A stretch of DNA of 46,147 nt. Source: Monosporascus cannonballus. Its lineage: Eukaryota > Ascomycota > Sordariomycetes > Xylariales. Both the position numbers and the translations under genes were made by a program. How positions within the stretch are numbered: the first letter of the stretch is position 1; the number at the start of each line of letters is the position of its first letter. The notes under the pieces are model-generated. The model made no database searches and had not been told where the DNA came from. It saw nothing but the letters and a program-made list of their open reading frames with translations. This document shows positions 10,297 to 21,219 of the stretch, piece by piece. The stretch spans positions 1-46,147 of the forward strand of contig QJNS01000398.1 of NCBI GenBank assembly GCA_004154925.1. Direction: 5' to 3'.

Positions 10297-13292
10297 ATGT
10301 CTTCATGCTGTTACTCTCCTCTGGCGGAGGGCAGTATTCGCTTACTCCGGCTTATGCCGCACCGAGACGAGCATTCCCCTATTCAATGCCAGCTCTTCGA
10401 CTGCCCTCTATTGGACTCGGAAAGTACTTATCCATACGAGGCTTTATCCTATGTATGGGGCTCTGAGGACAAGCCTGGGTCTATCTCTTTAAACAACCGT
10501 AACTTTCCAGTCGGGGCAAACCTTCACGCGGCGTTGTTACACCTTCGACATCGTATTATTGAACGAATCCTATGGATAGATGCTGTTTGCATCGACCAAG
10601 GAAACCCAAACGAAAAGGGACTGCAGGTTCAGTCTATGGCGAAGATCTACGCTAAAGCAAGTCGCGTAATCGTATGGCTTGGAGAGACCGCCGCCGATAG
10701 TGATCAAGCGCTCGAAGAAATCCGCATCGCTGCAGTCGAGCAGTCTACGAAATCCTTAATCAACAGAGCCAACCCACTCCATACTCCGAGCGGCCCCGGC
10801 CCGTATCCCGGTGCTACCTTCGGCGAAGAGCCTCCCCAAAAAGCAATCCTCACGTTACTTCAGCGACCGTGGTTTCAGCGCATCTGGGTAAGGGAGCAGA
10901 TGTTGGATATCAGGCGAGGTTGCTGACAAGATCGGTTCAGGTACTTCAGGAAGCTGCCGCAGCCCGACATGTACTGATCAAGTGTGGTCACACGGAGATT
11001 GACGGATATGCATTCTGCTCAGGCCTAAGCGCCCTAAAGCTATCCTACGAAACCTGCCCGGACCTGCAGGTTCTGATCCGTTCGGTAATTTACCTCATAA
11101 AGGGTGCAGTATTCCGGCCGAGACGCGCGACTAGTCAGCCAGGCAGGTTCTCTCTAAACATATGCCCTTTAAGTGAGCTGGTAGATATGTACCACACCCG
11201 CAAAGCGACCGAACGCCGCGACAAAGTTTATGCCTTGCTCGGCATGAGCTCCGATCCCAATGTAGCAGGGCTATCGGCGGACTACGATATTTCATGGAGA
11301 CAGCTCTTCCAGCGACTTGTCAACTTCCTCATCTCTGAAGAAGTGTTTGTGGATACCTGGGATGATAAGGAGATGGCGATCATTAAGGGCAAGGGCTGTG
11401 TTCTAGGCGAAGTATCCTCCGTCGAAAGGGATATCGCTTGGGAAGACAGACAGAACGTGGATGTTACTTGGAACGCGCCTCGCTATTTCGGCATGAGGGA
11501 GAAACAGACCTCTCGCTGGACATTCCAGGCTTCGGCGAAATCCATCCAGGTAGGGGATGCAGTTTGCCTTCTACAAGGAGCGTCGAGGCCTACAATTATC
11601 AGGCCATATAACAGCTATTGGGTCGTTATAATGATTGCAGTTCCCCCTACGGACGATCCACAAGCTACGGGTAAGGGTACCGGGTGGTCGGAACTTGTAC
11701 GATCGATAACAACCTTTCCGCATAATTTTCCACTTATCTGGGACTGGGATATGTATCCAGACAAGTCGCGGGAGGAAGGAAACTACGAATACTTCATGAA
11801 CTATCGAGTGCCGAAGTGTTTAAACATAATGGAAGATTGTCTGGGTAGAGCGTCCAGGTTACGGAATATCGGACTAGTTCTACAAGATATGGAAAGAGAT
11901 AAGGAGGCAGAGAAGAGTTTCCAAAAAGGAATAGAGGTTTTTGACAAAGCATTGAGCTGCAAGGGCAGCCTAGAACTAACTTACCCAGGTCATGGCCGTT
12001 GGATACAAGGGGATGGAGGGGAGCTAGAACCAATGGTAGATGAACTTATCAAGGATAACGGCGTATGGACGCCGCTGAGGTTAGCAGCGGCAAACGGGCA
12101 CGAGGCGGTAGTTAATCTGCTGCTTGGTGCCGGCGAGGTCGACCCAAATGCTGAGGACAAGTACGGATGGACGCCGGTATTATTGGCGGCAGCAAACGGG
12201 CAGGAGGCGGTCGTTAAGCTGCTATTCGATACCGGCAAGGTTGACTTAAATGCTCGGGACAAGTACGGATGGACGCCAATGCTATGGGCCGCAGCGAGCG
12301 GGCACAAGGCGGTCGTCAAGCTGCTGCTCGATACCGGAAAGGTCGACCCCGACGCTAAGGACAAATCCGAAATAACGCCGCTATGGTGGGCGGCAAGAAA
12401 CGGGCACGAGGCGGTCGTCAAGCTGCTGCTCGATACCGGAAAGGTCGATCCAGACGCTAGGGACAAGGACAACCGGACGCCACTAAGCTTAGCAGCAGAG
12501 AGCGGGCACGGGCCGGTCGTTAAGCTGCTACTCGGTACTGGAAAGGCCAACCCAAACCGTAAGTTTTGGAACGAATGGCCGCCGTTAAGCTGGGCGGCAG
12601 AAAACGGGCACGAGGCTTTCGTTATGCTGCTGCTCGTTACTGGAAAGGTCAACCCAGACTCTAAGGACAATAACGGATGGACGCCGTTAAGGTGGGCGGC
12701 AAAATACGGGTCCGAGGCGGTCGTTAAGCTATTGCTCGGTACTGGAAAGGTCGACGTAAACGTCAAAGATATATACGGACAGACGCCGCTATGGGGTGCC
12801 GCAGAAAACGGGCACGAGGCCGTTGTTAAGTTACTGCTCGATACTGGAAAGGTCGACCTAAACCCTAAGGACATATACCGACAGACGCCATTATGGTATG
12901 CAGCAAGAAACGGGCACGAAGCGGTCGCCAAGTTATTGCTCGATACCGGAAAAGTCGACCTAGATACTAAGAACGAATACGGATGGACGCCACTAGGGCA
13001 GGCGGTAATGAAGAAGCACGAGGCTGTCGTTAAGTTGTTGCTCGGTACCGGAAAGGTTGACCTAAACGTTAAGGATATATACCGACAGACGCCGTTATGG
13101 TATGCTGCAGGAAACGGGCATGAGGGGATCGTCAAGCTGCTGCTCGATACTGGAAAGGTCGATCCAGATGTTAAGGACGAGAACAGATTGACGCCGTTAA
13201 ACTGGGCAGCAAAAAAAGGGCACAAGGCGGTCGTCAAGATGTTACTCGATACCGGAAAAGTCGGCCCAGACGCGAAGGATAAGGAAGGATAA
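10297..13292 (+). CDS. HET-domain ankyrin-repeat protein, C-terminus cut by frameshift
   Basis: Exon 1 is 10297-10887 and exon 2 10941-13292, with a 53-bp phase-0 intron (GTAAGG, branch GCTGAC, TTCAG). Splicing restores the conserved junction of the family (QRIW followed by VLQEAAAARH), giving 980 residues. The HET domain (PF06985) covers about residues 45-210: YPYEALSYVWG, LWIDAVCIDQ, QVQSMAKIYAKASRVIVWLG and RPWFQRIWV. A helical linker with a TPR-like stretch follows, then twelve ankyrin repeats. HET proteins trigger cell death after fusion of incompatible hyphae; ankyrin arrays are typical sensor or recognition modules of fungal NLR-like proteins. There is no NACHT/NB-ARC domain between them. 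The frame ends early at a TAA created by a 10-bp tandem duplication at 13277-13296, so the natural C-terminus is probably lost. Confidence 0.88.
12054..13277 (+). repeat. Twelve 102-bp ankyrin-coding tandem repeats
   Basis: The array consists of exactly twelve 34-codon units with no length change. Consensus elements of each unit are TPL-x-x-AA-x-x-GHEAVVKLLL, D/GTGKVD and a D/N-rich turn. The nucleotide sequence is also well conserved between units (for example the segment coding VVKLLLDTGK), while codons at the turn and at positions 5 and 9-10 of the unit vary (WTPLRW, QTPLWY, RTPLSL). This is the pattern of repeats kept alike by recombination while surface positions diversify. Confidence 0.9.
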
Positions 13293-13296
13293 GGAA
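13277..13296 (+). repeat. 10-bp tandem duplication that ends the HET-ANK frame
   Basis: The decamer GGATAAGGAA occurs twice back to back (13277-13286 and 13287-13296). The second copy shifts the frame and makes the TAA at 13290-13292. In the shifted frame the next codons still read as ankyrin sequence (RTPLRLAARNGREAVAK) until about 13353, where similarity to the array stops. Confidence 0.85.
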
Positions 13297-13353
13297 GGAC
13301 GGACGCCGCTAAGGCTAGCAGCAAGGAATGGGCGCGAGGCGGTCGCCAAGATG

Positions 13354-13977
13354 CATAGATCTGGCCGCTTCCGGGCCGTTTCCCCGCGGGCGATGGAAAC
13401 CTGGCTGGTCGATATGGGTAAGTGATTGGCGTCGGCCATGGACTCAGTATAAGGCGAGGGTGGCATGTAAGGCGTGCAGAGCAGCAGGGGCCGCGATGAC
13501 GGAAGCGTGCTCTGCAGAGCCCGCGGTGTTCACGGCCGTGCCCGTATTGACGGGATTGGGGAGAATGGGCATTCCTTATTGCTGTCTCTGTTGCTGCACC
13601 GCCGGTGGCGGCGCAGCTTCCTTCGGCTCGACTTTCCAGGCCGTAGTGGACCCAGGCGCTGGTCGCGTCGATCTTCCTGCGGACAATCAAGTCTCGCGGG
13701 AGATCTTCGTCCAAGTCCCCCAGGACCTCGGCGAGGCACCTCCGTTCCGGGAAGGCTGAAGACGACCGGCTGGGGTTGCGGCCGTTAAGGTTCGCAATTC
13801 CCGTGCAATTGTTTTTCGAGTTCCGCGGTTGTTTTCTGATTGTGTAGTGGTCTCTTGGTAGCATGGCTAGAATATATTTCCGATAGCTTTACCTTGCCGT
13901 CGCTAGTTTGCGCTGCAACGCCGTATATTCGTCCTTAACCGGTCCGGTGGCTCGGCTGGCTTCCCGTTACTTTGACT
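13354..13977. other. Unassigned sequence between the ankyrin array and the DUF3435 relic
   Basis: At about 13353 similarity to the ankyrin units ends in mid-repeat (after codons for AVAKM) and unrelated sequence follows. Open frames exist on both strands but none shows a recognisable domain. It may be the decayed 3' part of the recombinase locus or the true 3' region of the HET-ANK gene. Confidence 0.4.
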
Positions 13978-15330
13978 CTAGCCTAGCCCGAGGGATATTT
14001 CCTCTTTCATCTCGCGGATTTCAGCGTGTGGGCTAATGGCCTGCATCACCTCGTCCGGCACGGTGATCGGCGCGTTCTCGTCGCCTATGAGGGCTAGGTG
14101 GCTGACGGATTGTCATGTAGGGTGATTTGGTGCCCCGTTCGATGAATGCGTCTTGGGGCATTCATTCTGACGTGTGCTGGTATCTCTCATGGACGGCGCT
14201 GTTCGGCTTATTGCCTGGCTGCTTGGTTCCGGATCGACTGCCGGAAGTGGACTGTAGTTTCGGGCTAAGATCTGGGTCCGCGTGCAAAGGAATTAGAAAT
14301 CTACTGTCAAACGATTCTAGATTTCTCCGTCGGGAATCATAGCTGTGGAGCATTCCTGGAAGTCCCACTGCCTCCCCTAACTTGTCTGTACGGTAGTTGA
14401 ACGCATGCCTAGAGAGCGGCTCCGTACCTAGTATGTGACCCTCCAGGCATCGCTCAGATCGCCGGAAAACTGACACGTGCCAAAAACTCTCCTTTCCAAT
14501 GTATCTGGACGGCAGGCAAACCGAGTTTTGTGCTGAAGAACTTTTCTGCGCGGTCGAATCCGTTCATCTCGATGACGCCTTCTCTGCCAGGGCTTCGGCA
14601 ACGATTCAGGATATCGGGAATCGGAAAGGACCCGCATCGCGAGCCGGTCTCTGCCGTCGCCTTCCGGGTCGCGAAGAATCCATAGGAAGATGTCCTCCCA
14701 GCAAAGGACCTGCCGCGAACCCCCATGGCCTCTCATCCGTCTCGTCGCATACCCAACACACCTTAGGGCGAGTTCAGATATGCTTATCCGCCGGCTCGAT
14801 ATCAGCAAAAGCGTCATCTTTATCGTGGTATTTCCTAGCAGCCTCGTGTTGTCCAGTACTAAATCGTTTACCGGCTCATGGCTCCGGACACCCGCAAACA
14901 TTTGGAATATACGGATTGTCGCGTCATTAAGCCTGTCGATCCCAATGTTGAATGCCATCCGATTCCTGACAATGCGGAAGCAAACGAGATAAATAAACGT
15001 GCCCGGTCCGAAACTGTTTTTGAGTGCCGGCTATTTCCGTAGCCCATACAGCACGGCAAGCTCCTGCGCAAGTAACTCGCCATGCTGCTTCACACGCTCG
15101 TCGACTTCATGCCCCGTATATCGCTTGTACACAGCCCAAATCTTCAGGATATAACGTTGTAAAGCGCCGTACGCTTTAATTCTCGACGTTTCCCTTTCCC
15201 AATGTCCATATCAGGAAGCTGTCCACGAATCCTTTGTTCTCCCAGCTGATTTCCTTGGCCAGCTCTTTCCAGTTGCACCGTCCTCGAAATGTAGCGAACG
15301 CTTTTCATTGGTTCTGACTCGAGCAATGTT
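13978..15330 (-). pseudogene. Decayed DUF3435 tyrosine recombinase (Starship-captain family relic)
   Basis: Read on the minus strand, blocks of the DUF3435/FluG-domain family (PF11917) appear in the right order but in changing frames. They are an N-terminal helical core at about 15180-15035 (ALQRYILKIWAVYKRYTGHE), the block WEDIFLWILRDPEG near 14700-14640, the segment LPAVQIHWKGEFL near 14520-14480, then VFRRSERCLEGH, RHAFNYRTDKLGEAVGLPG and HSYDSRRR at about 14475-14321. The last matches the family's conserved YDLRR box. A tail ENAPITVPDEVMQAISPHAEI ends at the stop at 13978. At least three frame changes and several stops rule out a working protein. Known members move large Starship elements or are Crypton-like; which class this relic belongs to is open. 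Confidence 0.72.
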
Positions 15331-17034
15331 GGCCTTGTGCTTGTTGGAATGGTTAGCTGTAGAGGTTTGCTCTCGTTGCTTCGTTTTTCAATATGCCGAA
15401 GCCGCTTTAAGGTTAGCGGCTGTTCGCGATCTTGGTTTGCGCGATTCGACTTTCGGGAAATAAGTCGAGCTTTTCGTTGTCCTGCAGCAACGCGGCGGTG
15501 TATTTATTGGTCCGTGGGCCACCCCCAGCAGTTATCGTCTTGGTGCCCAAGTCAATTGCACAAGTGAAGGGCGGGAGCTGGTGGTCTAGGTCACCAATGT
15601 CCGCGGTAACTACATTTCGGTTACTACGTATGATGGGTAAGTCTAACATCCTCGGGCAGTATCTCTCCACAGGTTAGACGACCGGATTTTCTTTCAGTTG
15701 GCCGGTTTCTTGCACTTGCTGATACCTGACATGGACGTTTTTATTCCGCAAGGCACCAAGTAAGCCCTCGAATATACGGGAAATTCGTAGCCAGTTAAAT
15801 AGCACGAAGTCGCCGTTTTATGGAGTATACTGCTGGTTGAGGTTGGCGTCGTTGTCGCTACCGCTTACCATACAGGCTCTGGACAAAATAGTTGAGAGGC
15901 CCCCCCACACCCCATACTACATCGCAAATCGTCCCCCATTTTCCATAATAACCTTGTGTTTTTCACCTGCAATTAAACCAACAACGCATTGGCGATAATA
16001 ACTTCCTTTTTAGTATTATTATGAAAAGCAGAACCTGGAGACTAAGACAAAATTTTCGAAATGTTCCCGCAATTTTTCTAGGTAAATTCTGTATAAGTAA
16101 TATGGTTGATGGTATGGGCTGTGTGGGTGGTTGGGTGTCCCAATTATCCTGTCCAGAGCCTGCCACAAAAGTTGTGTAGCGTCTGGAACCTCAAGACATA
16201 TGTACCTCGAATTCCACAATAAAAGAACGACGTAAAAAGCGACAGGGATAAGAGTAGCGGAAATATAAAAATAATATATATATTATAAAATATATGCATA
16301 TAAATAAAGGTATTGTGATTCTTTTCGGAAATGGTTTGGCTCCTCCAGAGAGGACCTACGTACGGACCGATGTATCTATTTGTTTACGAATCTTCCTCTT
16401 CCCCTATTGCTCTTACAGTAGGCGGTCACCTGGCGCGGGCACGGTAAGAGACAGGCCCCGAACCCCCGAGCCAAGTTCTGATCCCATAACGCGGGGGAAG
16501 GGGGAGGGGAGAGATAAGCCATTTTTTTCTACCAACATGGAGGTCACGGCGACGCTATCTGCCTCTTTCTCGGATCTTTCTTCGGTCAAGTTCGATGCAG
16601 GAAAGAAAGCGTACCTAGTACGTAAGGAGATGGCGACCGTCTTGTGACGGAACTACGACGCTGCATATTTTGTAAGTGGTTGGTCCGAGGCTAGCCGTTG
16701 GAGTTCTTTGTCCCCCGATTGGGCGCCTCTGCCGTCATCGCCGTAGAGACCGCTCATGATTGGTGAGGCGTTGATGCATTCGCTGAGCCCGCGTTAAACC
16801 GAGCTGTGTTATCCGTAGTAGTTCGAGTAATCGTCACGAGGACATGGGAACAATGGGCCCTCATAAATGAATGGTGGATTCTGATAGCTATTCCGCGGTG
16901 GGCGGAATACGAAAGAATTTCGACTCTTGACCCGGGTTATATCAATGAAGTATACGACCTATTCACTAAGCGGATGATGCGTTGATTGCATGGCAGAATT
17001 CTGAGTTTCCCAGGCAAGATAGGTAGTCAGAATC
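15331..17034. other. Gene-free region before the P450 gene
   Basis: The first 400 bp may be further decayed recombinase sequence (minus strand), but I cannot align it with confidence. A very AT-rich stretch lies at about 16262-16308. A C-rich run is at about 15900-15912. No supported gene. Confidence 0.4.
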
Positions 17035-18897
17035 ATGGCTGTGGTAGTTGAAGCGACACATCTTCTGCTTGGTGCGGCCGCAGCCGTCGCTCTCTATGTG
17101 AGTCGAGACATTCAAGCCCGTGCCTGCTCGGTACGCAGAACAATCGCGCTGACGCCGCCGGCAGGTCGTCGGCCTGGTGACTTACAGAGTCTTCTTTCAC
17201 CCCTTAGCGAAGTATCCCGGCCCATTCCTGGCCAAGATCACAGATGCCTACCACCTCTACCACGCCTGGAAGGGCGACCGCCACCTGGAGTTCTGGAGGA
17301 TGCACGAGCGATATGGTACGTGCTGAGGCGACTACGAATTGGGTTCATAAACACCGGTTACTGACCCTCGGCAGGCAAGGTCGTGCGTTTCGGGCCTAAC
17401 AGCGTCTCCTTCAACTCCAACACGGCCCTGAAAGAGATCTACGGTTTCAAGGCCAACGTCCGCAAGGCCGAGTTCTACGACGCCTTCGTGCACCCGGCGC
17501 CGAATACTCACAATTCGCGGGACAAGGCGCTACACGCGCGGAAGAGGCGTGTCCTCTCCCAGGCCTTCTCCGACGGCGCCATTAAGGAGATGGAGAGATA
17601 CGTGCTCGCCAACATCAGAACCTTCTGCGACCAGATCGGCCTGGGTTCGAGCGATGAGCGAAAGGGCTGGACGGTGCCTAAGAACATGACCGACTGGTGC
17701 AACTACCTCTCTATGGACATCCTCGGCGACTTGTGCTTCGGCAAGGCCTTCCACATGCTCGAACGGCCGGACAACCGGTACGCACTAGAACTGGTGTCGC
17801 TTGCTACTACGAGACATCTGATTGTGAGATACCCCCCCTCTTTCGCGGAATATGAGGATCTGGTGAGGGGGGCTATAGTGCTAACGAATATCATCAGTGT
17901 GGCACGATGCCCCTGGTCGGCAAGCTCCATCTGGACAAGATCCTTTTCCGCAAGATCGCGACGGGTCGAGCCAAGTATATGGCCTACAGCAAGTCGCAGC
18001 TGACCGAGCGCACCAAGCTCGGCGACGACACGGACCGTCGGGATTTCTTCTACCATCTCCTAAAGGCGCGCGATCCCGAAACCGGCCAGGGATTCACAAC
18101 TCCCGAATTGTGGGGAGAGTCGAACCTCCTGTAAGCTGAACTCTCCCTCGCGGCCTTGGTTTACCCACGACACTTCGTTACTAATGCTATGCAGAATCAT
18201 CGCGGGATCGGACACCACCTCGACGGCCATGGCGGCCACGCTCTTCTATCTCGTCCGCCACCCCGCCGCGCTCGAGAAGGCGAGTGACGAGGTCCGAGGT
18301 AAATTCAGTGACGTCGAAGAGATCTCCCAGGGCGCGACCCTCAACTCGTGCACCTACCTGCGCGCCTGCATCGACGAGGCCATGCGCATGTCGCCCTCGG
18401 TCGGCGGCATCGCGCCGCGCGAGGTCCTGCCGGGCGGCGCCACCATCGACGGCGAGTTCGTGCCCGAGGGCGTGGTGGTTGGGACCCCGCACTACACCAT
18501 CCACCACAACGCCGCCTACTACCCGCGGCCCTTCGCGTATATCCCCGAGCGCTGGATTGCGGGCTCTACGGGGAAGGAGGCCTCCAGCGGGTACAAGGAG
18601 GGCGATAGCGCCGTCGTCACCGAGCAGGACGTCGCCCTCGCACAGTCCGCCTTCTGCCCCTTCAGCATCGGGCCACGCGGCTGCATCGGCAAGGGCCTCG
18701 CCTACGTCGAGATGATGACGACGCTCGCCCGCACCTTGTACTTGTACGACCTGCGCAAGGCGCAGGGCTGCGTCGACCCCGCCGAGGGTCATCCGAGCCG
18801 CGAGTGGGGTCGCCACCGTGTCGACGAGTTCCAGCTCATCGACCAGTTTACGAGTCTCAAGGATGGGCCGATGGTCGAGTTTAGGAGGCGCGCTTAA
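17035..18897 (+). CDS. Cytochrome P450 monooxygenase, five exons
   Basis: Exons are 17035-17097, 17165-17315, 17375-17823, 17898-18130 and 18195-18897. Introns are 67, 59, 74 and 64 bp with GT..AG ends, giving 532 residues. An N-terminal membrane anchor ([19 protein letters not shown]) is followed by [12 protein letters not shown], the usual hinge of microsomal P450s. The I-helix oxygen-activation motif is AGSDTTS, the K-helix ExxR is EAMR, the PERW motif is present, and the haem-binding loop [10 protein letters not shown] places the ligand cysteine at about residue 462. All diagnostic motifs are intact, so it should be a working ER enzyme using NADPH-P450 reductase. The wording [14 protein letters not shown] resembles fungal P450s annotated as benzoate hydroxylase- or isotrichodermin hydroxylase-like, but substrate cannot be told. 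No other secondary-metabolite gene is adjacent. Confidence 0.93.
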
Positions 18898-19908
18898 GTT
18901 GGGTGGGTTCTGGTGGGGCGGATGAGATTCGGGATATGCATGTTATGATAATATCTTGGAGATCTTATGGTTCCGCATCGAGATGGCTTTATTTCCATAT
19001 TCGGAAAAGCAAGTTTGACTAGGAGTTCGTAGCATAAGGATAGCAGCATTCCATAGTACATATCTACGAATCATGTTGGTTCATGTCGGTTTGTTTCCGC
19101 TCAGGTGCAAATGGGATTACCTAGCTTTCCTCACAAGCAATAGGAATGAAGCTAGTTACACGTTGCAAACAAGGACGAGTTGGGGTGTGCTGATCACCTC
19201 TACCGGCTTGGCAGGGGCCAAACTCCTGGCCGGAACGTGGTTTTCCATCCCTATTGGCGGAGGTTTCGATCCATACCACGCATTTCTATGGTGGCATTCT
19301 GATGATATCATTAGCCCAATCAGGCTGGCAGAAGGTATCCTTCAAAAACAAGAAAATAGCCTAGATATCAAAAGCCGTTAAGAGGTGCGGTTATGAGTTA
19401 AAATGCGGGGGAGCATCTCCATCTCGTATCCCCCCCGTGCAGTTCTCCCCGCATTCCTCGGTTGTTAGCAGGTTGAATCCACCCGCCCCCATTTCTCATG
19501 CAGCGATGCTAGCAGATCTTCGAAGTATAAACCGGTGTCCCCTGAGTATCCGCCTCCCCCGAGTGTCCGGCCCCTTAGGTGGCGCCTCGTAAGGCGGTAG
19601 AATTCGGCAGCTCGGGCCAAAGATACTGCTCGACCATTCTCTTGAAGCCTTGGCTACACAACTACCTTACGATACTCCAACTTCTCCAACACATGAGACT
19701 CGGTGATGGCCCTTGTTACGTTTATTGTAGGCCTCGGATAAAACGCCGAAAACAGTTACGGCCTTACCGTAGCGTTGCATGCATCGGTAGAATGCTATGG
19801 ATCGGCGGCGTGCAACGAGTCGATATGTTATATAACCAATGGCATTTCCCTACCGCGAAGGACGGGTAAGTATCCCACGGCGATGGTCTGCCTCTAGAGT
19901 ACGCCAAA
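18898..19908. other. Intergenic region P450 to GH5
   Basis: No supported gene. A 102-codon open frame at 19073-19381 has no recognisable domain and no splice or codon evidence, so I leave it out. Both neighbours are on the plus strand, so this should hold the P450 3' end and the GH5 promoter. Confidence 0.45.
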
Positions 19909-21219
19909 ATGTTCAAATCGTTGCTTCGTTATCCGCTTGGGTCTTTGCTGGCCGTGAGCATCGGCGTTCTTGCGCCGCTGTCGCAGGCCAGTCCGTTGGG
20001 AGCGCCTGAGTATCCACAAGCCGACGCTTGGCCCTTTGGCCCGCTCGTCACGTCCGGGCGCGACATCAAAGACACCCGGAACCAGACCGTCGTCTATGCC
20101 GGTGCCAACTGGCCCGGCCATGGAGAAGTGATGATCCCAGACGGCCTGACGTACCAGTCCATCGAGACCATCGTCACCAAGATGAAGAGCGTAGGGGTGA
20201 ACGCCGTCCGTTTGACGTTTGCCATACAGATGATCGATGAGATCTACGACAACGGCGGCGACGATATCACGGTCCGCGCAGCGTTCATCCAAGCGCTGGG
20301 TGAGGCGAACGGGACCGCCAGGTTCGACGAGTTTCTTCAGAAGAATCCCGTCTTCGACGAGAGCACGACGCGACTCCAGGTCTACGATGCTGTGGCCGAG
20401 GAGTGTGCCAAGCAGGAGATCTACATCAACCTCGACAATCACATGTCCCAGGGCGCGTGGTGCTGCAACACCAGAGACGGCAACTCCTGGTTCGGCGACA
20501 CTTACTTCGACGTCGATAGCTGGACGAGGGGCCTCGCGTACATGGCCGACCACGGCAGGTCGTGGAGGGCCCTGACGTCCATGTCCCTGCGGAACGAGCT
20601 CCGGCGGCCCGACAACAACCCACAGCTCAAGGAAGAGTCGTACCACTGGCAGGACTGGTACAGGTACATGAGGCAGGGCGCCGACGCCGTCAACGGCGCC
20701 AACGCGGACGTGCTCGTCGTGCTCTCGGGCCTCGACTTCGACACGTGGCTCAACCCCGTGGTCGAAGGGACGGCCCTGAGCCCGGGCAGCGGCCTCTTCG
20801 ACCGCGCCGACTTCGCGGGCTACGGCGACGACAAGCTCGTCCTCGAGCTGCACAACTACGCCAACGACGCGTCCAACTGCGCCGGTCTAAAGCGCGACCT
20901 CTACGGCAAGGGCTACCGCGCGCTGCACCCGGAGGACCCGCGGACCGTCAACGTGTTCCCCGTCCTGCTCACCGAGTTCGGGTTCGCGCAGGCCACGGCC
21001 TGGAACTCCGTGTACGCCACCTGCCTCGCCGAGATGCTCGCCGAGGAGCGCGCCGGCTGGTTCATCTGGGTCCTCGCCGGCAGCTACTATATCCGCTCCG
21101 GCATCCAGGACTACGAGGAGACCTGGGGCCTCCTGAACCACGACTGGTCGGATTGGAGGTCCCCCGACTACATCGAGCAGGGCTTCATGCCGCTTATTCG
21201 TGATACGGCGTCTCCGTGA
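19909..21219 (+). CDS. Secreted glycoside hydrolase family 5 (cellulase-like)
   Basis: A single-exon protein of 436 residues. Residues 1-27 form a signal peptide (SLLAVSIGVLAPLSQA). The rest has the GH5 TIM-barrel order: GANWPGHGEVMIPDGL, SVGVNAVRLTF, INLDNHMSQGAWCC, MSLRNELRR with the likely acid/base Glu230 after Asn, VLELHNYAN, and LTEFGF with the likely nucleophile Glu356. It ends GWFIWVLAGSYYIRSG...ETWGLL. Both catalytic glutamates and the Asn before the first are present, so activity is plausible. The family cleaves beta-linked polysaccharides outside the cell (cellulose, glucan or mannan); the exact substrate is not shown, and no carbohydrate-binding module or linker is attached. Confidence 0.88.
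   Translation: MFKSLLRYPLGSLLAVSIGVLAPLSQASPLGAPEYPQADAWPFGPLVTSGRDIKDTRNQTVVYAGANWPGHGEVMIPDGLTYQSIETIVTKMKSVGVNAVRLTFAIQMIDEIYDNGGDDITVRAAFIQALGEANGTARFDEFLQKNPVFDESTTRLQVYDAVAEECAKQEIYINLDNHMSQGAWCCNTRDGNSWFGDTYFDVDSWTRGLAYMADHGRSWRALTSMSLRNELRRPDNNPQLKEESYHWQDWYRYMRQGADAVNGANADVLVVLSGLDFDTWLNPVVEGTALSPGSGLFDRADFAGYGDDKLVLELHNYANDASNCAGLKRDLYGKGYRALHPEDPRTVNVFPVLLTEFGFAQATAWNSVYATCLAEMLAEERAGWFIWVLAGSYYIRSGIQDYEETWGLLNHDWSDWRSPDYIEQGFMPLIRDTASP

Noticed and set aside
12054..13277. Regular repeats considered as a CRISPR-like or satellite array
   Set aside because: The 102-bp units are in frame throughout and encode ankyrin consensus; the organism is a fungus.
11990..13864. 624-codon open frame on the minus strand
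   Set aside because: It lies opposite the ankyrin repeats and mirrors their periodicity (Ser/Thr/Pro-rich 34-residue repeats). It is an antisense shadow of the repeat array, not a gene.
17035..21219. P450 plus GH5 as a biosynthetic or catabolic cluster
   Set aside because: No backbone synthase, transporter or cluster regulator is present; two unrelated neighbours do not make a cluster.
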